The notes: generated from the sequence alone by a model not told the origin. A DNA stretch of 64,000 nt from CAZEIW01 sp964512305 (GCA_964512305.1 CAZEIW010000043.1:1-64000), one strand, 5' to 3'. Positions 28,541 through 38,136 are shown, numbered from the stretch's first letter. Program-made: numbers and translations.

Positions 28541-30070
28541 CTAACATTGACCCGGACCGCACAGTTCCACGAACTCGGACCATGTCAGTGTTTTCGTATA
28601 GACCATCTGACCGGGGTCGTTGGGGTCGAGCATGCGGCTCATCGCCGGCGTCAACGGCCGCCCGGGATACACGGGCGCGCGCGCCTCGTAGTGCACGCGG
28701 CCGTCGATCTGACAGGTGAAGGTGTTGTCCCACCAGAGCGCGAACACGTAGTCGCCGCTGTCGTCCGGCAGCATCGGAACGAAGGGCGAGCGCAGCGAAA
28801 GCAGGGTGTCGGACGTTTCGCCGGTCTGCTCGACCGCGGCCACCTGCACGAGCCCGGGAACATCGCCGGCCGCAACCAGCGACCGGTCGTCGCCGACCGG
28901 ATTGATGATGCGGTCGCCCAGACGCAGCGCGGTATCGCGCGTGATGACGATGCGCTTGTCATAGCCCAACGGCTGGGTCATCTCGACGCCGCTGGCCGAC
29001 CCGATCAGCCGCGCAGCCGCAACGGGTTCGTTGCCGACGAAGTAGCGGTCCGAGACCGCCAGCAGCGAGATGCCGCGCCGTCCGGCGTTGCGATAGGTAA
29101 CGGCGTCGCTGCCGCAGCGATTGAAAGTCAGCACGCGCCGATCGACGGCGATCGACATCCGGATCTGCCAGCCCGGGTCCGCCGCGCCCTGCTGGGGAGG
29201 CAGCCGTAAAGGTGCGAGGCGGCGCCGATAGTCGACGAAGGCCGCATCGGCCGCCTGCTGTTGCATCAGCGTGCGCACGTCGACCCAACGCGGGTCGCAT
29301 CCCGCACCACGATGATCCACAAGGCAGCCGAGCGCGCCGTCCGGCGAGAATGCCACGCCGCTGTTGTCGAGCGGTTCATCGAACGCTCCGCGAGTGTCAA
29401 GCGTGCGTTCCGCTCCCAAACCCTGGAAGCGCGCGTCGACCAGCGACCAGGCGAGTTTGCCGGCGCCTTCGTAGACGACGCCCGACGGAAGGTCGGAATC
29501 GACCCGCAAGGGCGTGTACCGCACGTACACGTACACCGGCAGCGCGCGACGCATGCGGGGCGCCGAGTATGTTGCGCTGCCACCGTTCACGCGCAGATAC
29601 GACCACGTCAGCACCATCGGTTGCGACGTCCCGGCCGGTGCGACCTGCTGCGCGAACGAGAAATACGCCGCCGAGGCGCCTGTCGCCGCCATTGCCGCAT
29701 CGAGTTGACGTTCGAGGTCGGCGCGTGCAGCGCTCATCGCAGAAGCCGCGTCCGCTTCGATCTCCGCGCGCGCAAGCAGGGCGGTTCCGTAGTCGCGCAC
29801 CGGCACGCCGCTCACGCCGAGTGCCGACGCCGGTCTCGGTGCCGCCGGCAGGCCGAACTGGACCGCGCCGTCGCGGATCGACGCCGCGGGGCGGCCGACT
29901 CGGACCTCAACGGCCGACCTCGCCCCTGAAAGCGAGTCCGAGACGTCCTGCGTCACGATCAGCGCGCTCGCCTCCGCGACGCGCAGCGACTGGGCGCTGG
30001 CGGTGGGTGCGGAAACCAGCCATGCCGCGGCGATCAGGACGTCGCGTGCGCGACGTTTCACGGCAGCCAT
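28541..30070 (-). CDS. exported protein at the end of the type IVb pilus cluster
   Basis: A 509-residue protein starting MAAVKRRARD, with a signal peptide (cleaved after about residue 27, SAQS). The mature protein is a long mixed alpha/beta chain with Cys residues in GCLVDHRGAGCDPR, DNTFTC and the last few residues (ELCGPGQC), suggesting disulfides in the periplasm or outside. No prepilin motif and no catalytic motif visible. Its start overlaps the preceding gene by 13 bases, so it belongs to the pilus operon. A tip-located or surface protein is possible, but the function is unknown. Confidence 0.6.
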   Translation of the reverse strand: MAAVKRRARDVLIAAAWLVSAPTASAQSLRVAEASALIVTQDVSDSLSGARSAVEVRVGRPAASIRDGAVQFGLPAAPRPASALGVSGVPVRDYGTALLARAEIEADAASAMSAARADLERQLDAAMAATGASAAYFSFAQQVAPAGTSQPMVLTWSYLRVNGGSATYSAPRMRRALPVYVYVRYTPLRVDSDLPSGVVYEGAGKLAWSLVDARFQGLGAERTLDTRGAFDEPLDNSGVAFSPDGALGCLVDHRGAGCDPRWVDVRTLMQQQAADAAFVDYRRRLAPLRLPPQQGAADPGWQIRMSIAVDRRVLTFNRCGSDAVTYRNAGRRGISLLAVSDRYFVGNEPVAAARLIGSASGVEMTQPLGYDKRIVITRDTALRLGDRIINPVGDDRSLVAAGDVPGLVQVAAVEQTGETSDTLLSLRSPFVPMLPDDSGDYVFALWWDNTFTCQIDGRVHYEARAPVYPGRPLTPAMSRMLDPNDPGQMVYTKTLTWSEFVELCGPGQC

Positions 30071-30774
30071 CCCGCCTCTCGGGCGCCGAGAGGCGAAAGG
30101 ATAGCCGGCAGGGACGGGCCGAGCGGGGACGGAAGCGGTCCTGGCGAGCCGGTCGAAATGCCAGGCGCCTGCGCCGGCACCGGCGAGGGACCCGCGGGCG
30201 GCGCAACCAGGCGCCCTGGGCTCGCCGGCATCTGAACCGGCTGCCCGTTGACAACCGCGGTGTCGCCGTCGATGACCCCGACCGTGATGCCGCCTTCGCG
30301 GCGACCCTCGACGACGCTCACGGTCCGTCCGGCGACATCGACCAACGCGAGCGTCGAGTCGCCGTCCTTGACGATACCGACGAGACGCGGATCGCTGGTC
30401 GGCACGGCGGTCTGCACAGGCGCCGGTGAAGGGTGGTCCCCGAGCGGCTGGGACGGACGCAATGTGGCGCGGTGGATCGGCTTCACAGGAACAGGGGCCT
30501 TTTCTGCCTTCGGCTCCCCGCTCGACAGCCGCTTTCGCTCCTGACGGCTGCGCTCGATATTCGTCAATTCGCTTTCGATGCGCGCCTGGATCTGCAGACG
30601 GGCGAGGCGCGCGCGCAGGGCCTCGGCGGACTCGTCTTCCCCCGTCATCGGATTGATCGCCGTGCCTGCGGACTGGGTGGCTTGCTGCGCGGCTTGCTGC
30701 GCGGCGGCCGGCGGCACGACAAACACGGCGGCTGCGGCGAATACCAGGGCTGCGGAGGTCAGGCAGACTCTCAT
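30058..30774 (-). CDS. exported pilus assembly protein, PilP/GspC-like layout
   Basis: A 238-residue protein from an ATG at 30774 with AAAGGA upstream. A signal peptide (to about residue 26, PAAAQ) is followed by a Gln/Ala stretch, a short helix rich in Arg and Glu, and a Pro-rich linker. A small beta domain at about 130-185 reads DPRLVGIVKDGDSTLALVDV. That pattern of repeated short strands is what PilP and GspC homology-region domains look like, so a link between inner-membrane platform and secretin is likely. The C-terminus is again Pro-rich. The assignment rests on layout and context. Confidence 0.55.
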   Translation of the reverse strand: MRVCLTSAALVFAAAAVFVVPPAAAQQAAQQATQSAGTAINPMTGEDESAEALRARLARLQIQARIESELTNIERSRQERKRLSSGEPKAEKAPVPVKPIHRATLRPSQPLGDHPSPAPVQTAVPTSDPRLVGIVKDGDSTLALVDVAGRTVSVVEGRREGGITVGVIDGDTAVVNGQPVQMPASPGRLVAPPAGPSPVPAQAPGISTGSPGPLPSPLGPSLPAILSPLGAREAGWLP

Positions 30775-30812
30775 GGCGTGTTCCTTTCGAATTCGAGTGC
30801 AATTCGATCGCT

Positions 30813-31766
30813 TCAAAACGAACCGATCAGGGTCTCGGCATAGCTGCCTCCCCCGGGCAACTGCACGATCAAGCGCGCGCTGTAAGGCGGCGTATTCATG
30901 CCGCTCGCCGCATTGCCGGGCTGGCGGACCAGCTGCGAGTCGTTGTCGAATCCGATGTCGCCGCCCCAGGCGTCGACTGCGTCCGCCCGCGAAAGTCCGA
31001 GCGCGGTCAGTTCCGCGTCGCCGATGCGTTGCGCGGCTCGCGCAGGCCGATCGGCGCCGCGCAGCAGGCCATTGCCGTCGTCCCAGCCCGAGTCCGCGGG
31101 GCCGGCGCCGAAATAGTCGATCGTCGGATCACGCGCGGGGTTCGCGTAGAAGCGGCTCGCGGCATACCCGCGAATCGCCTCCAACAGCCGAACGACGCGC
31201 CGGCGCGTCTCGCGCACCTGGTCGCGTTGCACCACAACGCCGTCCACGAACGCGACCACGTCGTCGCCGGCCACCGTCAGTCGGCCCAGGTCCGGGTTCC
31301 AGTCCACGGATTCGAAGCGGCCGTTCCGCCCTGCCGATACGAGCGCCAGGCGCCGGTACGTGAGAACGAGCCCCTCCACGCTCTGCGTCATCGGCGCGGA
31401 CACGTAGAGCCTGATGGATCGCCCATAACCGTCGCGTGAGGCGTCGCCGCCCGCCTGGCGAAGATAGGCCTGCAGGGGGCGCAGCGCCTCTGCGCCGAGA
31501 TCCGCCCCGCTCGCAATCGCGGACGACGGTTCGCTCGCGAGCAGCGCTGGGGGCGCGCTTTCGATCTGCTGCGTGTTGTCGCGATAGAAGGATTCGAACG
31601 CCTCCCGCAGCGCCCCGACCCTGCGTTCGGTCTCGAGACGCGCGGCGTAGGCGCTCGCTTGCAGGTAAAGCGACAGGACGATCGAGCTCAGCAGTGCCAC
31701 TGCCGCCACCGCGATCAGCACCTCGATCGCCGTGAAACCGTGCTCCGACCGTTCGCCTCTGCGCAT
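30813..31766 (-). CDS. prepilin-like protein with class III signal
   Basis: About 317 residues. The N-terminus MRRGERSEHGFTAIEVLIA is a type IV prepilin leader: Gly before the cleavage site, Phe after it, Glu at position 5 of the mature protein, then a hydrophobic helix to about residue 37. At over 300 residues it is much longer than a major pilin, so a minor pilin or PilV-like tip protein is likely. ATG 31766 gives the normal short leader; GTGs at 31778 and 31790 are in frame. A short tandem repeat precedes it (31785-31834). Confidence 0.75.
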   Translation of the reverse strand: MRRGERSEHGFTAIEVLIAVAAVALLSSIVLSLYLQASAYAARLETERRVGALREAFESFYRDNTQQIESAPPALLASEPSSAIASGADLGAEALRPLQAYLRQAGGDASRDGYGRSIRLYVSAPMTQSVEGLVLTYRRLALVSAGRNGRFESVDWNPDLGRLTVAGDDVVAFVDGVVVQRDQVRETRRRVVRLLEAIRGYAASRFYANPARDPTIDYFGAGPADSGWDDGNGLLRGADRPARAAQRIGDAELTALGLSRADAVDAWGGDIGFDNDSQLVRQPGNAASGMNTPPYSARLIVQLPGGGSYAETLIGSF

Positions 31767-31784
31767 CGTGTCGTTCACGGGGTG

Positions 31785-31834
31785 GCTCACAGGTGTCGCT
31801 CACAGGCGTCGCTCACAGGTCGAGCTCACAGCGG
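31785..31834. repeat. short tandem repeat between pilus genes
   Basis: Almost four copies of a 13-base unit, GCTCACAGGYGTC on the plus strand, spanning the stop of the 31826-32710 gene and the region before the next start. Each copy brings a TGTGAGC on the coding strand, and thus repeated TGA/GTG. The unit is not a multiple of three, so copy-number changes would shift reading frames around the junction. Confidence 0.75.
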
Positions 31835-32710
31835 CTGGACGGCGCGAACGACGATGCGCGAGCCCCACGGCGTGAGCGTCGAGAACGCCATCGAGAACGG
31901 CGGGCCTGAGTCAAATGCGCGGTCGATGTCGTTGGACCAGTAGTTGGGCTGTCCCCAGGCGTTGAGCTCGCGGGCATCGCCACCGCTGCGCTGGGCGCCG
32001 AAGGCCAGCGAGTGCGAATTGAGCAGCGCCACGGGCACCCAGGTGCCCGGTGCCAGTTCGTTCGCGCAGGGCAGCTGATCGGCGTGAATGCGGCAGCGGC
32101 CATCTGGGGCGCGAAACCAGTTCCGGTCGATGCGCCGATCGGGGTCTGTCTCGACCTTGATCGCGAACCGCCGCTCCGCGTCGAGTGCCAGACTCCTCAA
32201 GACGCGCTCGGATTCCGAATAGGCCCTTCGCTCGAGATCGCGCGTCGAGAACGTCGACCAGGCGGTGACCGACGGGTCCGCGCGAAATATGCCATCGTGA
32301 TCGAAACCGCTTCGGTCCGGAGTCGACGCCGGGAACCACAGTGCAAGCGGCCTGAACCGGACCAGGCTGTCGGCAAGCAGAGGTCCGGCCGCCAGCCGCA
32401 CGCCCCGTCGCGCCACGATTCCGGCCTGCTCGAACACCTCGGATTCGCTCGGCGCGAAATCGGCCACGGAGTCGAGCTGCGGCAGGCGCGTCGCATACCA
32501 CTCCAGGATTCGATCGCGCGCCGCCGCCAGCTCCCGCCGCTGCAAGACGTCGAAGCCGCGGGGCGCCATCGCCGGATCGGCGTCGGGCGTCGCCGACAGC
32601 GCGAGGGCGGCCATGCAAAGCAGCGCGAGGACGAACGCGACGATGGCGGAGCCTTGCTGGAGCCTGGCGTCCGCGCATCGCCATGCGCTGCGACCGATTA
32701 CCGCCCGCAC
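31826..32710 (-). CDS. pilus cluster protein with N-terminal membrane helix
   Basis: A 294-residue protein from a GTG at 32710, 13 bases after the pilin stop with GGGAAG between. One N-terminal hydrophobic helix (about residues 20-40, SAIVAFVLALLCMAALAL) lacks the Glu5 of true pilins. The soluble part is helical at first (RRELAAARDRILEWYATRLPQ), with two Cys (RCRIHADQLPC) that could pair. The position between PilS-like and PilV-like genes suggests a structural or assembly accessory protein. No family recognised. Confidence 0.55.
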   Translation of the reverse strand: MRAVIGRSAWRCADARLQQGSAIVAFVLALLCMAALALSATPDADPAMAPRGFDVLQRRELAAARDRILEWYATRLPQLDSVADFAPSESEVFEQAGIVARRGVRLAAGPLLADSLVRFRPLALWFPASTPDRSGFDHDGIFRADPSVTAWSTFSTRDLERRAYSESERVLRSLALDAERRFAIKVETDPDRRIDRNWFRAPDGRCRIHADQLPCANELAPGTWVPVALLNSHSLAFGAQRSGGDARELNAWGQPNYWSNDIDRAFDSGPPFSMAFSTLTPWGSRIVVRAVQPL

Positions 32711-32723
32711 CGGCGCTTCCCGT

Positions 32724-33302
32724 TCATGTCGTCTCGTCGAACAGCACATCGAAGCTGCCGGTCGCCGATCCCGATCCCGCCAGGTTGATCGTGCACCGGC
32801 CGCGCTGGGTTGCCGTCCCGTTGCAGATTTCGGCGACCTTCACGAGCACTTCGTTCGGCACACCCGAGACGCGCACCAGCCACATCTGTCCGGCTCCGCC
32901 CGGTTGATCGACGAGCGACACTTCCGCCCCTGCGATCAGGTCGGCCAGCGAGACGTTGCCCGCCGGGGTGAACTCCGCGCGCTGGATGTACGGCTCGCGC
33001 CAGCCTGCCCGCCCATCGATGCCGCATCGGGTCGTCTGTGCGCGCGAGCGGTCGTAAAGCGCGTCGAGCGTGCTCGGGTAGCACGAAACGTCCTGCTTGA
33101 ACTGAACCAGGCCCTTTGCGATCTCGTTGGCGCGCGTCAGCAACGCCGTCGCCCGGGTTCGGTCGGTCGAGAAGTACCTCCAGCCGATCGCGCCGAGAAT
33201 GCCGAGAATCACGATCACCGCCAGCACCTCGAGCAGCGTGAAACCCCTTGCCCGGCGGGCGCCTCCGGCCCTGCCGGCGTTTCTGGTCGGGGTTGCGGTC
33301 AT
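32724..33302 (-). CDS. type IV pilin (PilS-like)
   Basis: A 192-residue prepilin. The leader RNAGRAGGARRARG is followed by FTLLEVLAVIVILGILGAIG, the canonical mature N-terminus with Phe1 and Glu5, cleaved by a prepilin peptidase not encoded here. The long basic leader of about 20 residues is a type IVb trait. The globular head has four Cys (VSCYPS, TTRCGI, EICNGT, RGRCTI), enough for two disulfides. Start overlaps the platform protein stop as TGATG. Most likely the major pilin of the cluster. Confidence 0.85.
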   Translation of the reverse strand: MTATPTRNAGRAGGARRARGFTLLEVLAVIVILGILGAIGWRYFSTDRTRATALLTRANEIAKGLVQFKQDVSCYPSTLDALYDRSRAQTTRCGIDGRAGWREPYIQRAEFTPAGNVSLADLIAGAEVSLVDQPGGAGQMWLVRVSGVPNEVLVKVAEICNGTATQRGRCTINLAGSGSATGSFDVLFDETT

Positions 33303-34498
33303 CAGAAGCTCCCCAGCACGCTCGACATCTGCGGCAGGATCGTGACCGCAGCGAAGGCGAGCACCAACAGAGCGCCGAGCAGCGCCGCGAAACCGCTCGC
33401 GATCGTCTGGGCGTGTGCGGTCAGGATCGCTGCCTGGACCGTCAGGCGCTCGGCGAGATCGCGTGTTCCCTCCGGCAGCTGGCCGGTCGCCGCGGCGGCG
33501 CGGACACCGGAAATCACGTAGCGGGGAAACGCGGCCCGCTCCACCGCGCGTTCGATTTCGACTCCGAGCCTGAACTGGCGCTCCAGGCGGCGGAACCGCT
33601 CCCGCGTGGCAGGCCGCTCGGCAGCGCGAGCGAGCATCTGCGCGATCTGATACTTGCCGGCGCCGCTGTCCGCCATCATCGAAAACGCGCCCCAAAGCTG
33701 AGCCATCTCGCTCAGCTCCGCGATCTTCTGCAGCGACGGAAACAGGCGCTCGATCACGGCCCGCACCGCGGCGGTGCGCAACAACACCATGATCGCGACT
33801 CCGGCAGCGAGGTAAAGCAGGGTCCACGGCACGAGGTCGCGGTTGAACATCTCGACGAAACCGTAATAGAGACGGGCGTACTCCGGCATCGAGACCGCCT
33901 GCGCATTGACGGCGAACTTGCGCGCCATCGGCGGTGCCAGTACGACGATCGCCAGGTATCCCAGCACGTAAGCGGCGATCGCCACGGCGGCCGGCGACAG
34001 CTGCAATCTCTTCAGTGCACGACGAAGGTCGGCCTCGCGCCGTACTTCCCTTGCCAGCGCCGCGAGGACCTGAGGGACGCGCCCGCTCTCCTCGCCGGCG
34101 ATGATCAGCTGACAGTCGCGCCCCGGAAATCCGGCGTTGAGCATGGCCTTGCCCAAGGGCACTCCCTCCTGTACCGCATCGCGGACGGCCGAAATCGCGA
34201 AACGGAGACGTTCGTCCTGGACGAATTCGATCGCGTCGCCGAGCAGTTGCGCGCGCGACAGACCCTTTTCGTGGACTCGCGCGAGGTAGGTGTAAAAGCC
34301 CTCCAGATCGAGCGGATCCGATGCGGGACGCGCAAGCGACATCACGCTCGCCCACGGGGCAAGACGAAGGCGGTTGCCGGACACGCCCAGTCGGCGCAGG
34401 CGGGACCGCGCCTGCGCCCAGTTGGCGGCGTACAGCATGCCGCTGACGCGGCGGCCTGCGCGTGCACCTCGATACGCGAATGCCAGGGCCGGCTTCAT
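33302..34498 (-). CDS. inner membrane platform protein (GspF/PilC family, PilR-like)
   Basis: A 398-residue polytopic protein with two GspF-type domains, each ending in hydrophobic helices (about 195-215, 240-260 and 370-392). Hallmarks are GVPLGKAMLNAGFPGRDCQLIIAGEESGRVPQVL in the first domain and AAFPRYVISGVRAAAATGQLPEG in the second. It anchors the assembly ATPase at the membrane. Placed directly after the ATPase gene with ATGA overlap, as pilQ-pilR are in the R64 thin-pilus operon. Confidence 0.88.
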   Translation of the reverse strand: MKPALAFAYRGARAGRRVSGMLYAANWAQARSRLRRLGVSGNRLRLAPWASVMSLARPASDPLDLEGFYTYLARVHEKGLSRAQLLGDAIEFVQDERLRFAISAVRDAVQEGVPLGKAMLNAGFPGRDCQLIIAGEESGRVPQVLAALAREVRREADLRRALKRLQLSPAAVAIAAYVLGYLAIVVLAPPMARKFAVNAQAVSMPEYARLYYGFVEMFNRDLVPWTLLYLAAGVAIMVLLRTAAVRAVIERLFPSLQKIAELSEMAQLWGAFSMMADSGAGKYQIAQMLARAAERPATRERFRRLERQFRLGVEIERAVERAAFPRYVISGVRAAAATGQLPEGTRDLAERLTVQAAILTAHAQTIASGFAALLGALLVLAFAAVTILPQMSSVLGSF

Positions 34499-36474
34499 CG
34501 CGGCTCCCGGACGGACTCCCGCAGCGCCGCGAGCGAGGTGATGCCCCGCGCGACGAGGCGCAAACCCTGGTCCCACAGACTGCGACCGTCGGCGAACAAG
34601 CGCTGTTCGATTTCGAGCGCCCCGACCCCGGCCTCGATCAGCCCGCGCACGCGCGCATCGACCTCTATGAGTTCGTACACCAAGGTGCGGCCCCGGTAGC
34701 CGGTTCCGTTGCAGTTCGCGCAGCCGCCCGCGCGCGGACTTGCCGCCCGGACGGCTTCGCCCTCGAGCCAGCTGTTGGTCGCACTGGCCATTGAACGCTT
34801 CAGGTCGTCCGAGGCGTCCGGACGGGCGCAGGAGCGGCAAAGCTTGCGGACGAGCCTCTGCGCGACGACGAGCGACAGGTGGTCGGCCAGCTCGTCGGGA
34901 TCGACGCCCAGGCCGCGAAATCTGCCCAGCACATGGTGCGCGCGATCGACGTGCAGCGTCGAGAGGACCAGGTGCCCCGTCTGCGCGGCCTGTATCGTGA
35001 GGCGCGCGGCTTCCGCCGAGCGGATCTCGCCGACCATGATCACGTCGGGATCGTTGCGCAGCAGCTGCCGGAAATGATCGAGAAACACGTCTTTTTCGGT
35101 GTCGGCAGCGCCCTTGCCGACCTCGTACTGCAGCCACTTGCCGTAGCGCCGTTCCACCGGGTTCTCGATCGTCTGGACGCTCTTTTCCTCGGGGTCGATC
35201 GCTTCGAGCATCGAGTAGAGCGTCGTCGTCTTGCCCGACCCGGTCGGACCGGTCAGCAGGATCAGGCCCTCGGGCTCGCGCAGGATGCGCCGAATGGTCT
35301 CCAGGTCGTGCGGTTCGTACCCGACCTGATCGAGTGCCGTGTTCGACGACTGGGAGTCGAGGATCCGGATTGCGGCTGTGCGCCCGCCGCCCGCGCTCGC
35401 GCCGAGCTCGAGCCTGAACGAGTAGCGGCCGAGCACGTCGGCGAACTCGGCGCGCATCTCTTCGTCGTCGCGAAACGACAGGGCGCCCTCGACCAAGCGG
35501 TCGACGACGGTCTCGCTCTGGATCTTCGCGTCGTTGGCGGCGAGCCTCCAGAGCGCATCGAGCAGCCCACGCGTGATCTCGGTGACGTCCTTGCCGACCC
35601 CATCGAAGCGGCCGTTGATCGTCGCGCGATACAGGGTACTGTAGAAGCGCAGGTCGCTGGCGCCGGAAAAGCACCCGAATCGGAGCAGCACCCCGAGCAG
35701 CCGCCGGTTCACGGCATCGTCGACGTCTTCGCCGTTCGCGAGGCGCCGCAATGCCTCCTCGGCCGTCTCGATCGCGCCGCGAAGCTGCTCGTCGACCCTC
35801 GCAAAGTAACGGCAGAAGATCGACTGCACGGTCGAACGGCTCGCCAGCAGGTACTGAAGGTTGCCGCACCGGTGGTAGGAGTTGTGAGCGGCGGGCTGGG
35901 CGTCCAGGGACGACAGAGCGATCACCAGTGTTCCCCCGGTCGAAACCGCGATGGGCACGAAGGCCTGCCCGTGACGCGCACCGATGCCTGCAAGGGACAG
36001 ACCGCGAAGATCCACCTCGTCGACCAGCTGCGGTCCGCCGTACTGCATTCCATGCAGCATCGCCATCGCGGCCGCGACCTTCTCCTCCGAGAGGTAGCCG
36101 GTGTCGCGCATGACCTGCTCGATCGCTTCCTTGCTCTCGATGCGCCGCGCGGCCTGAACGATCTGTCGCGGCTTCAACTCGAAGCGCTGCAGCACGCAAG
36201 CCAGCCGGCGTTCGCCGCTCTGCTGCTCGGACAGTCGATCAAGCTCGGCAGCCGTGATCCCGCAATTGCGGCCGAGAATCTGGCCGAGGCGCTCCCGGGT
36301 GTGCCGCTGTTCCCGCAACGCCTCTTCCAATTGATCGCTTCGGATCCTCCCTCCAGCGACCAGCATTTCGCCTATCAGCGTAAAGACCGGGCGCCGAATC
36401 CCCTCGGCTCCGGAGCCGCAGGCCGGTGCAGGACCCGGCGCCGCTCGAAGCTGTCGCTCGTGGCAGGCTTTCAT
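34495..36474 (-). CDS. pilus assembly ATPase (GspE/PilB family, PilQ-like)
   Basis: A 659-residue hexameric ATPase. The N-terminal part is longer than in PilQ of R64 and includes two MshEN-like segments (LIGEMLVAGGRIRSDQLEEAL and VMRDTGYLSEEKVAAAMA). That fold binds cyclic di-GMP in some PilB and MshE proteins. The C-terminal motor has Walker A GPTGSGKTT at 409-417, the Asp box, Walker B region DPDVIMVGEIRS, and the His box HLVLSTLHVDRA. A zinc-type cluster follows (CRSCARPD and GCANCNGTGY). Start overlaps the preceding gene by ATGA. Confidence 0.92.
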   Translation of the reverse strand: MKACHERQLRAAPGPAPACGSGAEGIRRPVFTLIGEMLVAGGRIRSDQLEEALREQRHTRERLGQILGRNCGITAAELDRLSEQQSGERRLACVLQRFELKPRQIVQAARRIESKEAIEQVMRDTGYLSEEKVAAAMAMLHGMQYGGPQLVDEVDLRGLSLAGIGARHGQAFVPIAVSTGGTLVIALSSLDAQPAAHNSYHRCGNLQYLLASRSTVQSIFCRYFARVDEQLRGAIETAEEALRRLANGEDVDDAVNRRLLGVLLRFGCFSGASDLRFYSTLYRATINGRFDGVGKDVTEITRGLLDALWRLAANDAKIQSETVVDRLVEGALSFRDDEEMRAEFADVLGRYSFRLELGASAGGGRTAAIRILDSQSSNTALDQVGYEPHDLETIRRILREPEGLILLTGPTGSGKTTTLYSMLEAIDPEEKSVQTIENPVERRYGKWLQYEVGKGAADTEKDVFLDHFRQLLRNDPDVIMVGEIRSAEAARLTIQAAQTGHLVLSTLHVDRAHHVLGRFRGLGVDPDELADHLSLVVAQRLVRKLCRSCARPDASDDLKRSMASATNSWLEGEAVRAASPRAGGCANCNGTGYRGRTLVYELIEVDARVRGLIEAGVGALEIEQRLFADGRSLWDQGLRLVARGITSLAALRESVREPR

Positions 36475-37031
36475 GTCGAGCGCGCCAGGATGCGCGCGCC
36501 CAGCACGACCCGGTGTTGCTCGAGTTCGAGCTCGGCGATCGCGACACCGTGCCGGGGCATCTGATCGAGCAACTCGACCAGTCCCTCGAGGCTCCGGTAT
36601 TCCCCCTGGAGCTGGATCCGGGCCACCTGGATCGAGGAACCTTTCCGCAGCGGGACGAAGAGCGAGTCGACCGCGCGTCCATCGTCCGCGGCGCCCTTGG
36701 ATGCCGGTCCCGCTCCGGGAGCACCCAGCCGAATCTGCCGCCAGCTCACGCCATAGTCGGAAGGAGCGCTGAGCAAGGCCAGCGCCTCGGCGAGCTGTGC
36801 GGGCGGACTCTTCCATGGCCCTTTGGGCGACCCGTCCACCTTGTCGAGCTCTGCCGCGAGCCGGTCTGCGGCGGCCTGCAACCGCGCTTCGACCGCTCCC
36901 CGCTCGTCGATTTCAGCCTGAAGGAGGTGCCGTCGCCCGGCGAGCTCCGCCGCCGTCAGCGCACTAATCGCCAAGCAGATGAGCAGCAGGACCAGGCCCA
37001 TCCTTCGCCCGATACGAAATCGCGAGACCAT
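36471..37031 (-). CDS. pilus assembly protein, PilO/PilP-like bitopic
   Basis: A 186-residue protein from ATG 37031 (GGAG six bases upstream). One N-terminal transmembrane helix (residues 10-28) is followed by a coiled-coil region rich in Leu, Ala and Glu. A C-terminal domain ends VARIQLQGEYRSLEGLVELLDQM and VVLGARILARS, the ferredoxin-like ending of PilO-type proteins. It would sit in the inner membrane alignment complex. The gene overlaps the one before by 68 bases and the ATPase gene by four. Confidence 0.65.
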   Translation of the reverse strand: MVSRFRIGRRMGLVLLLICLAISALTAAELAGRRHLLQAEIDERGAVEARLQAAADRLAAELDKVDGSPKGPWKSPPAQLAEALALLSAPSDYGVSWRQIRLGAPGAGPASKGAADDGRAVDSLFVPLRKGSSIQVARIQLQGEYRSLEGLVELLDQMPRHGVAIAELELEQHRVVLGARILARST

Positions 37032-38136
37032 CGATATCTCCGTTGAGATACACCTGCCGGCGCTCGAATCCGGCCGGCGGCGGAACTGACAGTGCACGTT
37101 CGATTGCCGGTGCGAAACGATCCATGCCGGTCGACGGCTGGGTGTCGGCACCGGCGCCTTCCTGGCGCGTCAATCGCAGGCTGACCGTGAGGCGGCGGTC
37201 CTTTGCGTTGGCAGCCAGACGAACCGAGGCGCCAGGCAGCCACAGAAGTCGCGCCCCGTCGATGAGCCGCCGGTAGTCGACGCTGGCGGCGGAGGCAAGC
37301 CTGACGGGATCCGCCTGCAGGATCTGCTCCATGCGGCCGTCTTGCCGTGCCGCCAGAGCTTCGATCGTCGCCAGCGATCGTCTGGCCTGCTCGAGCGCGA
37401 GCCATTCGGCCGCGGCCGCCGCGCTTGCGACGATCGCTGCGAACCCGAATACCACGACACCTGCCCCGGCCCATTGATCGAGGCTGCGCCCGAGCAGTTC
37501 GTACGAGCGCGGATAGCGCGGCAACCGCGGCGCCGCTTCGAGCAGGTCGCGTTGGGTCAGCACCCGCTGGTCGGCCGTCACCCGATACTGTCCCCTGCGG
37601 GCGAACTCGCGCGTGAGCGTCGCCACGTCGTCCTGCGGGCGCAACCAGACCTGAAGGCTCCCCGGATCGATTTCGCCGTCGGGATCGCGCCCGACGATGA
37701 ATAGAAGGTCCGGCCTGGAATCATCGCCGATGCTTAGAACGGTCACACCGCTGGCGCCGGCCTCGCGGACGTCAAGAAGTTCGAGCGCCAGCGCGAGCGG
37801 GCAAAGACTGCCGTCGTCCGGCAGTTCGTCGCACGGACGCCCGTACACGACGTTTCTCGCCCCCGGTCTGAAAATAATGCGGTACTCGACGTCCGGGTTG
37901 ATCTCGGAAACCAACGCGACCGCCTCCCGTCGCCGGATCGGCGAGTTGCGCGCGAGACGGGCATCGTGCCCGTCGGAAGCCAGCAGCAGCGCGCCAGCCG
38001 GGACGTCTGTCTGCGGCTTGCACCCGTCGGCGTCGAGCCGACCGAGAAAGTCGGTCCCGCCAGGCAAGGCCAGCTTCAGGAAGATGGTCTCCCGCGGCGC
38101 TGCCGCGGTCGATCGGAGCCGGGCGCCTGCGATCAA
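36964..38136 (-). CDS. type 4b pilus biogenesis protein, PilO2-like
   Basis: A 390-residue bitopic protein. The first 210 residues are cytoplasmic (FIFRPGARNVVYGRPCDELPDDG is typical of nothing I can name). A transmembrane segment lies at about 222-242 (GAGVVVFGFAAIVASAAAAAEW), followed by a periplasmic coiled-coil and ferredoxin-like part. That combination, a PilM-like cytoplasmic half and a PilN-like tail in one chain, is what PilO2 of type IVb systems and GspL look like. Placed between the secretin and the small PilP-like gene, as in the R64 order. Confidence 0.65.
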   Translation of the reverse strand: MIAGARLRSTAAAPRETIFLKLALPGGTDFLGRLDADGCKPQTDVPAGALLLASDGHDARLARNSPIRRREAVALVSEINPDVEYRIIFRPGARNVVYGRPCDELPDDGSLCPLALALELLDVREAGASGVTVLSIGDDSRPDLLFIVGRDPDGEIDPGSLQVWLRPQDDVATLTREFARRGQYRVTADQRVLTQRDLLEAAPRLPRYPRSYELLGRSLDQWAGAGVVVFGFAAIVASAAAAAEWLALEQARRSLATIEALAARQDGRMEQILQADPVRLASAASVDYRRLIDGARLLWLPGASVRLAANAKDRRLTVSLRLTRQEGAGADTQPSTGMDRFAPAIERALSVPPPAGFERRQVYLNGDIDGLAISYRAKDGPGPAAHLLGD

